This document shows positions 16,512 through 26,335 of a stretch of DNA of 64,000 nucleotides, one piece after another. Source of the DNA: JBBDMC01 sp963775235 (lineage in GTDB: Bacteria > Pseudomonadota > Alphaproteobacteria > Rhizobiales > Kaistiaceae); the NCBI GenBank assembly GCA_963775235.1, contig CAVZHY010000007.1:372001-436000 (forward strand), read 5' to 3'. The position numbers and the translations under genes are program-made. The notes beneath the pieces were generated by a model. The model saw nothing but the letters and a program-made list of their open reading frames with translations. It made no database searches and was not told the origin of the DNA. Numbering within the stretch: the first letter of the stretch is position 1; each line of letters starts with the position of its first letter.

Positions 16512-17501
16512 ATGGAGCCGGCGATGACCGCGTCAGGGCCCGGTGCTATTGAGCTTCGTGTCTCGACCCGCGAAATGCCCGCCGCCCAATGGCGGGAGGA
16601 GTTTGCCAGGGGGTTCCTTCGCCTCGACATTGAGCCCAGGGAGCCAAGTGATTTCCAGGCGGACGCTACGATATGTACCCTGCCGGGCCTGAAGATCGCC
16701 TCCTGCTCAATCTCGGCCTCGCATTGGCAGCGCACGCGAACGATGGTCGATCCAGGCACCGATTGTTTCGGCCTGATGTTCGGCACAGCCGGGCGGGCTT
16801 TGCTTTCACAGCGCGGTCGCGCTCTTGAACTCGGGCCCGGCGATGCAGGGACCTGCTCTCATGCGGAGCCGGCAGACCTCGCTCTTCCCTGTGAGAATCA
16901 GCGGCATGTCGGCCTTGTGGTTCCCCTGAAACCGCTGGCGGCTTTGGTCCCGGACCTCGAAGCGGCGTTCCCGACCCGCATTGCACGGAGCAACGCTGCC
17001 CTTCGGCTGCTAACGGACTACCTCGGCGCTTTTGCCGATGTCTCGGCGCTGGCCGGCCCCGAACTACGCAGGATGGCCGTTGTACATGTCCACGACCTCG
17101 TCGCGCTTGCGATTGGTGCCAGCCGCGACGGGACCGAGCTCGCCGCCGGCCGTGGGCTCCGCGCGGCGCGGCTCCGCGCCGCCAAGGCCGACATTCTTGA
17201 CAATCTCGCAAGCCGCCAGCTTTCCGCAGCCGCTGTGGCGAAGCGTCTGGGAATCACGGCTCGCTACGTGCACATGTTGTTCGACGCCGAAGGAACGACA
17301 TTCTCGCAATTCGCGCTTGGTGGACGCCTGATGTTGGCCCGTCGGCTGCTTGCCGATCCACGTCATGATCGGCGAACCATCAGCGAGATAGCCTACGGAG
17401 CGGGGTTCGGCGACCTTTCGTATTTCAACCGCGCCTTCCGCCGCCGCTTCGGCATCACGCCCAGTGAGGCGCGGCGGGAGACTGGCGAAGACGCCATCTG
17501 A
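16512..17501 (+). CDS. AraC-family transcriptional regulator with cupin-like sensor domain
   Basis: The product has 329 residues. The N-terminal part (about 1-200) resembles the AraC-binding-like domain 2 of activators of catabolic genes. The C-terminal part has two helix-turn-helix motifs (SAAAVAKRLGITARYVHMLF and the ISEIAYGAGFGDLSYFNRAF region), the AraC signature. Two starts are possible: the ATG at 16512, directly behind GAAAGGGG, and the ATG at 16524, with better spacing of 12 bases. It lies between attachment copies 3 and 4, so it may itself be cargo, or it may control the genes to the right. It is intact and has chromosomal-type codon use. Confidence 0.85.
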   Translation: MEPAMTASGPGAIELRVSTREMPAAQWREEFARGFLRLDIEPREPSDFQADATICTLPGLKIASCSISASHWQRTRTMVDPGTDCFGLMFGTAGRALLSQRGRALELGPGDAGTCSHAEPADLALPCENQRHVGLVVPLKPLAALVPDLEAAFPTRIARSNAALRLLTDYLGAFADVSALAGPELRRMAVVHVHDLVALAIGASRDGTELAAGRGLRAARLRAAKADILDNLASRQLSAAAVAKRLGITARYVHMLFDAEGTTFSQFALGGRLMLARRLLADPRHDRRTISEIAYGAGFGDLSYFNRAFRRRFGITPSEARRETGEDAI

Positions 17502-17936
17502 TCCAGCGCAGCCTCGCGATCCTCGGATCCGACGCCAACGTCTGAACCGGGTCAGAACCTGAAGTGGCGGGCGGGACCGACAACAGTCCGCTCGTCTCTG
17601 GGCAACAGACGTTGAGGGCGTCGACAGGCCGCAGATACGCAGGGATTGCCCGGCAGAAATGTCGCTGCTTCAACCGGTTGGTAGCGGTCCTCCGCCACCA
17701 ATCAAATCAGCCAACTATCGCCTTTGGTCAAAAGCGACCGCCGGGACGGGCGGGGACCGCCATTGCGTGCCGCGGCGGCTGGCGTGCGGGCGTCAACTTG
17801 CACCCTGCGAGAACAGCCGCCCGCCAAGCGTCCTCCATTGTTGCAGGAGAGTCGGCACAAGTGTTGACAATTCCGCATCGTCTCAATTAGCATCTCCAAC
17901 GCTGCGAAATACGGCAGCTTAGCCCTCGAAGAATTC
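17502..17936. other. Gene-free stretch with attachment copy 4
   Basis: No coding region is supported. It carries the degenerate attachment copy 4 and the upstream region of the GntR-type gene, including a TTGACA near 17863 without a convincing -10 partner. Confidence 0.4.
17680..17700. repeat. Island attachment repeat, copy 4 (degenerate)
   Basis: This 21-base sequence equals the core of copy 3 (GGTAGCGGTCCTCCGCTACC followed by A) with one change, T to C, in the right arm. The flanking 44-base spacing to the CTTTGG word is lost; CCTTTGGTC occurs 20 bases on. It may be the outermost border of an older insertion. Confidence 0.55.
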
Positions 17937-18620
17937 GTGACAATTGCAGGCGCTTCAGACGAGGCCATGGTGGACGCCGCGACCGAGCCGGACCAACTCG
18001 TCAAGGCGTTGCGCCGGCGCATCGTCGGCCAAGAACTGCCGCCAGGAGCTCGCCTGAAGGAGGCGCAGATCGCCGGGGAGTTCGGCGTTTCGCGGGCTCG
18101 TGTCCGTGACGCTCTGGGTGTCCTGGAGGAGAGGGGGCTGATCGAGCGCATCCCGAACCGGGGCGCGGTGGTCACGCGGCTCGAGGCGGACCGGTTCCAT
18201 GAACTGTTCGACGTACGTGAATTCCTTGAGGCGGCCATGGTTGGGTTCGCGACCCGCCGAGCTCCGCCGGAGACCTGGGACCGGCTGCTCGACGTGTTCG
18301 GTGAAGAACTGGGAGCGGCCGTCGCCCGTAACGATTTCGATGCTTATCTGGCAGCGATCGATGATTTCCGCACGACATGCATCGCAGCGGCCAATAACCA
18401 GACGCTAAAGGACCTTCTGGACGGCCTCTACGACCGGGTGCAGGGAATGACGCGCCGCCTCGTCCTGGTGCCGGGCCGCGCTATTGAAGGTTTCCGCCAG
18501 CACCAGGAGATCCTTCAGGCCATGCGCGCCGGCGAAGCCACGCGAGCGGAGGATCTGAAACGCGCCAACATCCGCAGCGCTCGCTACTGGTTCGACCGCT
18601 ACCAGAAATATCTCCTCTGA
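17937..18620 (+). CDS. GntR-family regulator with FCD ligand domain
   Basis: The product has 227 residues. The winged helix occupies about residues 20-85 (RLKEAQIAGEFGVSRARVRD, then EERGLIERIPNRGAVV), followed by an all-helical FCD domain (about 90-220) that normally binds a carboxylate or acyl metabolite through a metal. The start is a GTG at 17937; an ATG at 17967 is an alternative. It is seven bases upstream of the CoA-transferase gene in the same direction, so it probably controls the CoA-transferase/carboxyltransferase operon in response to a substrate acid or its CoA ester. Confidence 0.88.
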   Translation: MTIAGASDEAMVDAATEPDQLVKALRRRIVGQELPPGARLKEAQIAGEFGVSRARVRDALGVLEERGLIERIPNRGAVVTRLEADRFHELFDVREFLEAAMVGFATRRAPPETWDRLLDVFGEELGAAVARNDFDAYLAAIDDFRTTCIAAANNQTLKDLLDGLYDRVQGMTRRLVLVPGRAIEGFRQHQEILQAMRAGEATRAEDLKRANIRSARYWFDRYQKYLL

Positions 18621-18627
18621 CCAGCCC

Positions 18628-19866
18628 ATGAAGACGAACACCCAGCCGGGGCCGTTGGCCGGCCTTCGCGTGATCGAGCTCGGTTCCACGGTCGCCGGGC
18701 CCTTCTGTGCGCGGCTGCTTGGCGATTTCGGCGCCGACGTGATCAAGATCGAACAGCCGGAAGGCGACGCCGTACGCGGCATGGGCGCACATCGGGACGG
18801 CCACTCGCTCTATGCCGCCTCGATCTTCCGCAACAAACGCCTGATCGCCATCGATCTGCGCGATGACGCAGGGCGGGCATTGGCGCGCGATCTCTGCCGC
18901 AAGGCGGATGTTGTGGTGGAGAATTTCCGGCCCGGCACATTGGAGCGTTGGGGGCTCGGCTACGACGAGTTGTCGAAGGACAATCCCGGTCTCATCCTCG
19001 TGCGCATCAGCGGCTTTGGTCAGGACGGACCCTACAGTGGCCGGGGCGGCTATGGGGTCGTCGGTGAGGCCGTAAGCGGGCTGCGCGAGATCACTGGCGA
19101 ACCCGATCGACCGCCGCCCCGCATGGCGACGTCGCTCACCGACTACATCGCGGGCCTCTACGGTGCCTTCGGTGTCGCGATGGCGCTCGTCGAACGGAAC
19201 CGCTCCGGGCGCGGCCAGGTCGTTGACACCGCCTTGTACGAGGGAGCGTTCAGCTTCATGGAGCCGCACATCCCTGCCTTTCAGCAGTTGGGCGTAGTCG
19301 CCAGGCGTGCAGGATCGCGACTGCCGGGCAACACGCCGAACTCGCTTTACCCCACGGCCGACGGGCAATATGTCGTGCTGGCCGCCGCGTCGGACACGGT
19401 CTTCGGCAGGCTTGCGATCGCCATCGGCAAGCCGGAACTCGCCACCGATCCGCGGTTCGTTGACGCCGCCGCTCGCGCCACAAATGAAGATGCCTGCGAC
19501 GCGGCCATCGAAGCGTGGACGCGAACGCTCACGATAGCCGAGGTGGAGGCGGCCCTCGACGCCGCCAAGGTCCCGGCGGCACGCATATTTACCGTCGCGG
19601 ACATCTTCGACGATCCGCACTATCGGGCGCGCGAGATGCTCGTCGAAACCGACGACCCGAGGTTCGGCAAGATCGCTACCACGGGCATTGTGCCGAAACT
19701 CTCCAAAACGCCGGGCAGGATTCAACGCACCGGGCGTTCGCTCGGCGAAGATACGCGCGAGGTGCTGCGCGACGAACTCGGGCTTGAGGATCGCGACATC
19801 GAACGACTGGAGTCTGGCGGCACCGTGGTCGCAGCCGCGACGCGGTCCGAGCGCCATCAAAGCTGA
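18628..19866 (+). CDS. CaiB/BaiF family (class III) CoA transferase
   Basis: The 412-residue protein starts with the class III signature LAGLRVIELGSTVAGPFCAR. It continues with GDFGADVIKIEQPEGDAVR and an Asp-containing loop VVENFRPGTLERWGLGYDEL, then the SGFGQDGPY motif. These enzymes move CoA from a donor thioester to an organic acid in the cytosol. The gene is seven bases after the GntR regulator and 16 bases before the first carboxyltransferase subunit, so it probably activates the acid whose CoA ester is then handled by the biotin-dependent subunits. The sequence is complete and intact. The acid cannot be identified. Confidence 0.92.
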   Translation: MKTNTQPGPLAGLRVIELGSTVAGPFCARLLGDFGADVIKIEQPEGDAVRGMGAHRDGHSLYAASIFRNKRLIAIDLRDDAGRALARDLCRKADVVVENFRPGTLERWGLGYDELSKDNPGLILVRISGFGQDGPYSGRGGYGVVGEAVSGLREITGEPDRPPPRMATSLTDYIAGLYGAFGVAMALVERNRSGRGQVVDTALYEGAFSFMEPHIPAFQQLGVVARRAGSRLPGNTPNSLYPTADGQYVVLAAASDTVFGRLAIAIGKPELATDPRFVDAAARATNEDACDAAIEAWTRTLTIAEVEAALDAAKVPAARIFTVADIFDDPHYRAREMLVETDDPRFGKIATTGIVPKLSKTPGRIQRTGRSLGEDTREVLRDELGLEDRDIERLESGGTVVAAATRSERHQS

Positions 19867-19882
19867 GGGTCGGGAAAGTGAA

Positions 19883-21437
19883 GTGACCGACAAGCCGATC
19901 ACGAACGAGGCCCGCACCGCCGAGCTTCGCCGGCGCGAGGAGAAGGCGCGCCGCATGGGAGGCCCGGAGAAGCTCGCTCGGCGCGCGGCCGCCGGCGTGT
20001 TGAACGCACGCACCCGGATCGATGCCCTGGTCGACGAGGGCACGTTCGTCGAGACCGGCCTGCTGGCGGTATCTTCGGCGGTTCCTGAAGACCGGCAGAC
20101 GACCCCTGCCGACGGGAAGGTGGCGGGCTTCGGCAAGGTTGCGGGACGCATCGTAGGCGTTGTCTCCAACGACTTCACCGTGAAAGGTGCGTCGTCCAGC
20201 CTGACCAACATGAAGAAAATCGGCCACGTGAAGCGCGTGGCTACCGAGCGAGGCTTCCCGCTCGTTTTTTTCGGTGAATCCTCCGGTGCGCGCATGCCTG
20301 ACAACATGGGCGCTCGGGGCATGGGAACGCTGCTCGGCAACGACCCGCAGCAATACGTCCGGCGGCGCGAGACGCCCTGGGCGTCGGCCGTGCTCGGCCA
20401 GTGTTTCGGCTCGTCAGCCTGGTATTCATGCCTTGCGGACTTCACGGTGATGCGCAAGGGCGCCGTGCTGGCAGTCGCCAGCCCGGCCCTGGTGTCACTG
20501 GCGATTGGGCAGAACGTGGAACCGGAGGACCTTGGCGGCTGGAAGCTGCATGCACAGGTAACCGGCCTCGTCGATCGAATAGCCGACACCGACGAGGAAG
20601 CGCTCGCCGATATCCGCCGTTTTCTTTCCTACATGCCCTCGAACAGCGCCGAGAAACCGTCTCGCGTGGCGGTGCCCGATGGGAGCGAGGACGGTGCGGA
20701 GCGCATCAGGTCAATTCTTCCCGACAGCCGGCGGCGGGGCTATGACGTTCGCGAGATCATCGACTGCCTCGTTGACCGCGACAGCTTCTTCGAGTTCAAG
20801 CCGCATTTCGGCCGCACGCTGGTGACGGGCCTTGCCCGGATCGACGGGCGCGTTGTTGGCTGCGTCGCCAACAATCCGATCCAGAAGGCCGGCGCGATGG
20901 ATGTCGGCTGGCTGCGAGAAGGCGACGCGCTTTCTCGTCATGTGCGACAGCTTCAACATCCCGCTGGTGCTGCTCGTCGACACGCCTGGCTTTGTCATCG
21001 GTATCGAGGGCGAACGGATGAAAGCGCCCGGCAAGATCATGAACTTCATGACGGCGCTGCAGATGTGCACGGTACCCAAGCTTTCCGTCATCATGCGCAA
21101 GTCGTACGGGCAGGCCTACCTCAATATGGGAGGTGGCCGTAACTCTGACGACGTCGTTGCCTGGCCTTCGGCCGAGGTGAGCTTCATGGATCCCTCCTAT
21201 GCCGTCGAAGTCGTGAGTTGGGGGAAGGACGTCAGCGATGTCGAGAAACAGGCCCTTCGCCACCGGATGGAGCAGGAAAGCTCAGCCTACGCTCTTGCCG
21301 AAATCTACGCGGTGCAGGCCGTGATCGCGCCCGAGGAAACGCGGCGGCACCTCATCGCCCAGCTCGAAATACACGAGATGCGGCGTGGCGGTGGGACAGG
21401 GAAGCACCTGCTCGCGATGTGGCCGACCACCTACTGA
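19883..21437 (+). pseudogene. Acyl-CoA carboxyltransferase subunit 1, one frameshift
   Basis: The protein is a biotin-dependent carboxyltransferase beta-type subunit (MmdA/PccB/AccD5-like, about 517 residues corrected), starting at a GTG at 19883. The N-domain has oxyanion-hole motif FGESSGARMP. The C-domain has VVGCVANNP, then VDTPGFVIG and a MRKSYGQAYLNMGG loop. One extra base near 20915 shifts frame: removing it restores the usual AGAMDVGGCEKATRF join. The gene is followed 19 bases later by a one-domain biotin carrier and then a second carboxyltransferase subunit. Whether the break is real decides whether the enzyme works. Confidence 0.85.
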
Positions 21438-21456
21438 TGTTAACGGAGCGGATGAC

Positions 21457-21678
21457 ATGGTGACGGTCAACGTGACCGCGGACGTCACGGCAATTGTACA
21501 TAGCATCGACAAGATAGCAGGCGATGACGTCGCCAGAGGCGACGTCATCATGATCCTCGAATCTATGAAGATGGAAATTCCCGTCAAAGCACCCGAGTCC
21601 GGCCGGCTTTCCGAGGTCCTGGTAGCCGAAGGCGACTCGGTCGAAGAGGAGGAGATAGTTTGTCGGATCGAGACGTGA
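21457..21678 (+). CDS. Single-domain biotin carboxyl carrier protein
   Basis: The 73-residue protein is a bare biotinyl domain with the ESMKMEIP motif; Lys38 is the predicted biotinylated lysine. Small carriers of this size occur in transcarboxylases and decarboxylases as well as carboxylases. The ATG at 21457 gives the natural N-terminus MVTVNVTADVTAIV. Its 3' end overlaps the TTG start of the second carboxyltransferase gene by 19 bases, so the two are coupled. No biotin carboxylase subunit is present in the window, and the carrier stands between two carboxyltransferase genes. Confidence 0.9.
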   Translation: MVTVNVTADVTAIVHSIDKIAGDDVARGDVIMILESMKMEIPVKAPESGRLSEVLVAEGDSVEEEEIVCRIET

Positions 21679-23269
21679 CGGTCTCCGCTACCGGCGACGA
21701 CGGGGTGAACGACCCGAGGATCGTTGAGATCCACCTGCGGCGCGCGATGGCGGCGGAGATGGGTGGCGCCGAGGCTGTCGCGCGGCACCACGAGAACGGT
21801 CGCCTGACCGTCCGTGAGCGGATCACAGCGCTCACAGACGACGGGAGTTTCCGCGAAATCGGCACACTCACCGGAACCGGCGAATATGACGACCAGCATC
21901 GGCTGGTCAAGGTCACGCCCGCCCCCTACGTTGCTGGCGTTGCACGCATCGGCGGCCGGCCGGTCGCGATCGGCGGTGAGGACTTTACCGTGCGCGGCGG
22001 CACGAGCTTCGGTGCTCTGAGGCGAAAGGGCGGGCAGGGCGGATTCATCGAGGACCTGGCGCATCACTACCGGATGCCGCTCGTGAATCTCGATAGATGG
22101 CGCCGGCGGTTCGGTGACGTCCGCGCAAACGACGCGGTTATGTCGTGTTCCCGGGCGTCGACGGTTTCGAGCGGTCGGTACAGCTGCTTGGCGAGGTCCC
22201 GGTCGTCTCGGCGGTGATGGGCACGGCCGCCGGCGGGCCTGCGGGGCGCGCCATCCTCTCGCATTTTTCGGTGATGGTGCGGGGCACCAGTCAAATCTTC
22301 GCGGCGGGGCCGCCGGTGGTGAAGCGCTCTCTCGGTCAGGATATCGATAAGGAAGCATTGGGCGGGGCGAAGGTCGCCGTCGACAAGGCGGGCACGATCC
22401 AGAACGCGGCCGACACGGAGATGGATGCGTTCGACCAGATCCGGCGCTTCCTCTCCTACATGCCGCAAAACGTATGGGAGCTGCCGCCCGCAAGCGCCAG
22501 CGATGATCCCGTTGATCGTTGCGCCGACGCACTCGCGAGCATCGTTCCGGAGAAACGGACCCAGCCCTACGACATGGGTGCACTCGTTGACATGGTCGTC
22601 GACAAGGGATCGGTCTTCGAAATCCAGCCCAGCCATGGCCGGGCAGTGATGACCATTCTGGCGCGGCTTGGCGGTCGTCCGGTCGGGGTGATCGCCAACA
22701 ACCCGATGGTCTACGGTGGCGCGATGGATGCGCCCGCGGCGCGCAAGCAGATCCACTTCATGGAGCTCTGCGACACCTTCCACATACCTCTGGTTTTCTT
22801 CGTGGACGTGCCGGGTTTCATGGTGGGCCTGCAGGCGGAGGAGGCGGGCACGCTGCGCGAGGGGATGCGCGCCGTCTACGCCGCGGGCCGGCTTTCGGTG
22901 CCCACCATCACGCTGGTGACGCGCAAATGCTACGGTATGGCGGGCATGGCGACCTGTAACAAGAACGACATCGATTTGAAGATTGCGTGGCCAAGCGGTG
23001 AATGGGGATCGCTGCCGGTGGAGGGTGGCGTTGCGGCTGCCTTCCGCAGGGATATCGCGGCGGCCGCGGACCCGAAGGCGCGCGAGCGGGAACTGGAGGC
23101 CGAGCTACGATCACACGCCTCGCCGTTCCGGACAGCCGAGGCGTTCGCTGTCGAGGAGATCATCGATCCTCGCGAAACGCGGCCCGTCCTGTGCGAATTT
23201 ATCGCGCTGGCCGAGGGTCGGCTGAAGACGATGACCGGACCGCGGGCCAAGGCCGGGGTGATGCCCTAA
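21660..23269 (+). pseudogene. Acyl-CoA carboxyltransferase subunit 2, two frameshifts
   Basis: This is a second carboxyltransferase of the same superfamily, about 535 residues corrected, starting at a TTG with AGGAGG upstream. It differs from subunit 1: the N-domain oxyanion region is NLIDGAGGSV and the C-domain reads FVDVPGFMVG with TRKCYGMAGM. Two extra bases break it, near 22093 (removing a G restores LIDGAGGSV) and near 22137 (TT to T restores TRYVVFPGVDGF). Having two unlike carboxyltransferase subunits, one carrier and no biotin carboxylase suggests transfer of a carboxyl group between two acyl-CoA esters, or decarboxylation. Confidence 0.82.
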
Positions 23270-23323
23270 GCCGGCAGGGCAGACCGAAAGGATGAGCCGA
23301 GTGAGCGCGCCCGCGCCCCGCGC

Positions 23324-24138
23324 TCACCAGATTGTCCAGCCTCCGTCGACAGCGATGTTCTGTCCATTGACGAACGAGGCCGCCGGCGACGCCAGGAAGG
23401 CGACCGCGCCGCCGAGATCCCTGGGCATGCCGCAGCGGCCAGCCGGCGCTTGCTCGCCGAGGGCGTCCATCCGGGCGCTCTCAGGCTTCCGCCACGGCAT
23501 CCGGACGAGATAGGGGTCGTCGTCGGCCAAGGGATACATGCCGGGACTGACGGCATTGCGGTAATGCCCGCGCGACCAAGCTTCGCAGCCAGAAAGCGGG
23601 TCAGACCAACCACCCCGTGCTTGGCGGCCGTGTAGGCTGCGCATTCGTAGCCGGGCTTCCGGTTCTTCGGATTGGGCGCGACCATCCCGTAAACCGACGC
23701 GATGTTGATTAGTCGGCCGAAGCCGCGCTCCCTCATGCCGGGCACGAACGTCTGAGCCAGCCGGTTCGCTGTGACGACGTTGAGATGATAGGTGTCCAGC
23801 CAGGCTTGGGTGGTCTGATCTTCCCATTTGTTGTCCCAGGGATCGCCGCCGGCATTGTTGACGATGATGTCGTAATGTACATCTCGCTTGAGCAGCATTT
23901 CGTAGGTCGCTTCGTCCATCAGATCGGCGGTCACAAGGTCGTGGCCTTCGCCGAGCTTCTCGACGGCGGTCTTCAGGAACTCCTCGCTGCGAGCAAGGAC
24001 CGTCACCTGGGCGCCCTGCTCCGCCACCGCGGCGGCCATGGCAAAGCCCAGATGGGTGCCGCCGCCGGTGACAAGGGCGCGCAATCCTTTGAGCGAAAAC
24101 CCTTCGAAACGCGCGCTCTCCTGAATCCTCTCGTTCAT
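23324..24138 (-). pseudogene. Short-chain dehydrogenase/reductase, one frameshift
   Basis: The N-terminal half has the nucleotide-binding pattern LRALVTGGGTHLGFAMAAA, the NNAG motif, and the catalytic Ser and YTAAK (Tyr and Lys) residues. Near 23560 a base is missing; the C-terminal half (VSPGMYPLADDDPY to NIAVDGGWTIW) continues in another frame to the stop at 23324. Corrected length is about 271 residues. It starts at the ATG at 24138 behind GGAAGGAA. It is convergent with the carboxyltransferase operon and divergent from the next SDR, with which it may share control. Confidence 0.82.
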
Positions 24139-24442
24139 GACGTTCCTTCCATGCGGCTGCAGCGGCGACGACGCGGGTTCCTGCCTGTCGCACCCTGGCA
24201 ATCTCGACCGTGTGGCGGAGCGACACGCCGGTCAAGCGGGGGCGGTTTCATCAGGAAAAACGGACTTGGTCGACGGCGGTTCTGGCACGTTCCGTCTCGC
24301 GAGACGCTCATTGGTTTACGCCACGCAACCCGGTGGTGTCTTTTCGCACACAGGACCAGAGACTCGCTGCGCAACGAATATCCGCCGTGCCGGTGCGCAA
24401 ATCGCGGACCTCGGCGGGCCGCAACGTGAAAGTCATGCCTGC
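24139..24442. other. Divergent intergenic region between two SDR genes
   Basis: No coding region is supported; the frames that cross it lack family features. It must carry the promoter of the SDR at 23324-24138 and perhaps that of the rightward SDR. No consensus boxes or clear operators were seen. Confidence 0.4.
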
Positions 24443-25246
24443 TTGATCGCAATTCCTCATGTCAAAGCACCCACTCACGGGGACGACACGGATTTCTCGC
24501 TGGCGCGGCGCGTGGCGCTCGTGACTGGCGGCAGCCGTGGCATCGGGGCCGCGGTTGCCAGGCGCTTTGTCGCCTCCGGTGCGCGCGTGGCGGTGACCCA
24601 TCTCGACCTTGACGGGCCGAGCCGGGAGGCAGCGGCGTTGCGCGACGAACTGGGTCAAGATCGCCTCATGGCTGTCGCCGCCGACGCCGCCGATCACAAT
24701 GCCGTGCGTGCCGCAGCTGCACGAATCCACGACACCTTCGGGGCTGTCGATACGCTGGTTATCAATGCCGCCGACGTCAGCAAGCGGCCGTGGCATGAGA
24801 TCGACGTCGAGGCCTGGGATCACATGATGGCCGTCAACTTGCGCGGGGCTTTTCTTACCGCGCTGCATATTTCGGGGCACATGCGCGAGAGCGGTTACGG
24901 CAAGATCATCACAATCGGGTCTGTGATGGCCAACATCGGCGATCCGAGGGCGCTGCACTACGTCACGTCGAAAGCGGGGCTGATCGGTTTTACGCGCTCT
25001 CTGGCGCGCGCGGAGGGCAAGGCGGGTATACGCGTGAACTGCGTGGTGCCCGGAGCAATCATGACGGAGGCCCATTTCGAGGCCGGCGGAAAAGCTGAAC
25101 TCGGGCGTCTGGCTGAACTTCAGGCGCTCGACCGCAGAGGCTTCCCCGACGACATTGCCGCCGCCTGCCAATTCCTGGCCAGCTCCGCCAGTGATTTCAT
25201 CACCGGTCAGGTCATCACCGTTGACGGTGGATGGTCGAACTACTGA
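24443..25246 (+). CDS. Short-chain dehydrogenase/reductase (3-oxoacyl-ACP-reductase-like)
   Basis: This is an NAD(P)-dependent SDR with glycine-rich motif VALVTGGSRGIGAAVARR, the variant INAAD in place of NNAG, catalytic Ser in TIGSVMA, and YVTSK (Tyr/Lys). The C-terminal signature GQVITVDGGWSNY is typical of FabG-like enzymes. The start is uncertain: the frame is open from 24137 without an ATG near the conserved start, and the TTG at 24443 is the best placed. An ATG at 24459 is in another frame, so a small indel near 24480 is possible. It probably oxidises a hydroxyl intermediate of the pathway. Confidence 0.82.
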   Translation: MIAIPHVKAPTHGDDTDFSLARRVALVTGGSRGIGAAVARRFVASGARVAVTHLDLDGPSREAAALRDELGQDRLMAVAADAADHNAVRAAAARIHDTFGAVDTLVINAADVSKRPWHEIDVEAWDHMMAVNLRGAFLTALHISGHMRESGYGKIITIGSVMANIGDPRALHYVTSKAGLIGFTRSLARAEGKAGIRVNCVVPGAIMTEAHFEAGGKAELGRLAELQALDRRGFPDDIAAACQFLASSASDFITGQVITVDGGWSNY

Positions 25247-25325
25247 AGGAAGCGGACACCTGCGTTGCCCCCGGCGAGCTCACCATCGACCGGCGGCGCA
25301 AGATGAACAAGTGAAGAGGGGAAGC

Positions 25326-26315
25326 ATGAAATACCGACGGTTGGGCCACACCGATATTGAAGTTTCGGAGATTGCACTGGGTTGCTGGCCGTTCGCCGGA
25401 GGCGCCTACTGGGGTGAACAGGACGACGAAGCATCAATCGCGACCGTGCACGCGGCGCTGGACGCTGGCATCAATTTTTTCGACACTGCTGAGGGTTACG
25501 AAGAAGGAACGTCCGAGCGGGTGCTCGGTCGCGCGCTGGCCGGCCGGCGGGACAAGGCGGTCGTCGCCACGAAGGTTTCGGCCAAGCATCTGAAGCCGGA
25601 TGACGTCATCACCGCCTGCGAACGCAGCCTGGCCAATCTTCTGATGGACCACGTCGACCTGTATCAGATCCACTGGCCGAACCATGACGTTCCGCTTGCA
25701 GATACCGTTGGCGCACTGCAGAAGCTGAAGGAGCAAGGGAAGGTCAGGGCGATCGGAGTGTCGAATTTCGCGGTGCGTGATTTGACCGATATGCTTGCGC
25801 TCAGCGAATGCGTAACCGACCAGCTGCCCTTCAGCTTGTTATGGCGCGTGATCGAGCGGGACGTGCAGCCGCTCTGCATCAGGAACGATGTTGGGATTAT
25901 CTGTTACAGCCCCCTGGCACAGGGACTCCTGACCGGCCGCTACAGGAAGGCAGACGAAGTGCCGCAAGGCATCGCCCAGTCTCGTTGGTATGCCGGCACG
26001 CGGCCGGCGACACACCACAAGGAGCCGGGCGTTGAGAAGGAGGTATTCGAAGCGCTCGACGAACTGCGCAAGATATCCGACCAGGCGGGAATGCTTATGG
26101 CGACCATGGCGCTTGCCTGGGTAAAAGCGCAGCCGGGCGTGACCTCTTTCCTGGTCGGCGCCCGCAAGCCGGAGGAACTCGGCTGGAACCTGCCGGTGTT
26201 GGAGACGGAACTCGACGACGCCATGTTGAAGCGCCTTGCAGTGGCAACGGACACAGTAAAGGACAAACTCGGCGACAATCCGGATATGTGGTTGGCGCCT
26301 GGGCGAATGCGCTAA
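25326..26315 (+). CDS. Aldo/keto reductase
   Basis: The 329-residue protein from the ATG at 25326 (AAGAGGGG upstream) has the AKR catalytic tetrad: Asp53 (FFDTAEGY), Tyr58, Lys83 (ATKVSAK) and His116 (YQIHWPNHD). The N-terminal YRRLGHTDIEVSEIALGCW is typical of bacterial AKR7/12-like enzymes. It reduces a carbonyl or oxidises a sugar-like alcohol with NADPH in the cytosol. It follows the SDR by 79 bases. The ATG of the DUF3604 gene begins 20 bases after its stop, so the two are probably transcribed together. Confidence 0.92.
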   Translation: MKYRRLGHTDIEVSEIALGCWPFAGGAYWGEQDDEASIATVHAALDAGINFFDTAEGYEEGTSERVLGRALAGRRDKAVVATKVSAKHLKPDDVITACERSLANLLMDHVDLYQIHWPNHDVPLADTVGALQKLKEQGKVRAIGVSNFAVRDLTDMLALSECVTDQLPFSLLWRVIERDVQPLCIRNDVGIICYSPLAQGLLTGRYRKADEVPQGIAQSRWYAGTRPATHHKEPGVEKEVFEALDELRKISDQAGMLMATMALAWVKAQPGVTSFLVGARKPEELGWNLPVLETELDDAMLKRLAVATDTVKDKLGDNPDMWLAPGRMR

Positions 26316-26335
26316 GACGGGCCTGGACACGGACC

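Noticed and set aside
1990..17936. Integrase, transposase or relaxase gene
   Set aside because: Looked for because of the attachment repeats and mobilisation genes; no frame shows R-H-R-Y, DDE or relaxase motifs that I can recognise.
18481..20589. Long minus-strand open frame of 702 codons opposite the CoA transferase and carboxyltransferase
   Set aside because: It lies entirely antisense to two clearly conserved genes, has Arg/Pro-rich shadow composition and no family motifs. High-GC third positions keep such frames open.
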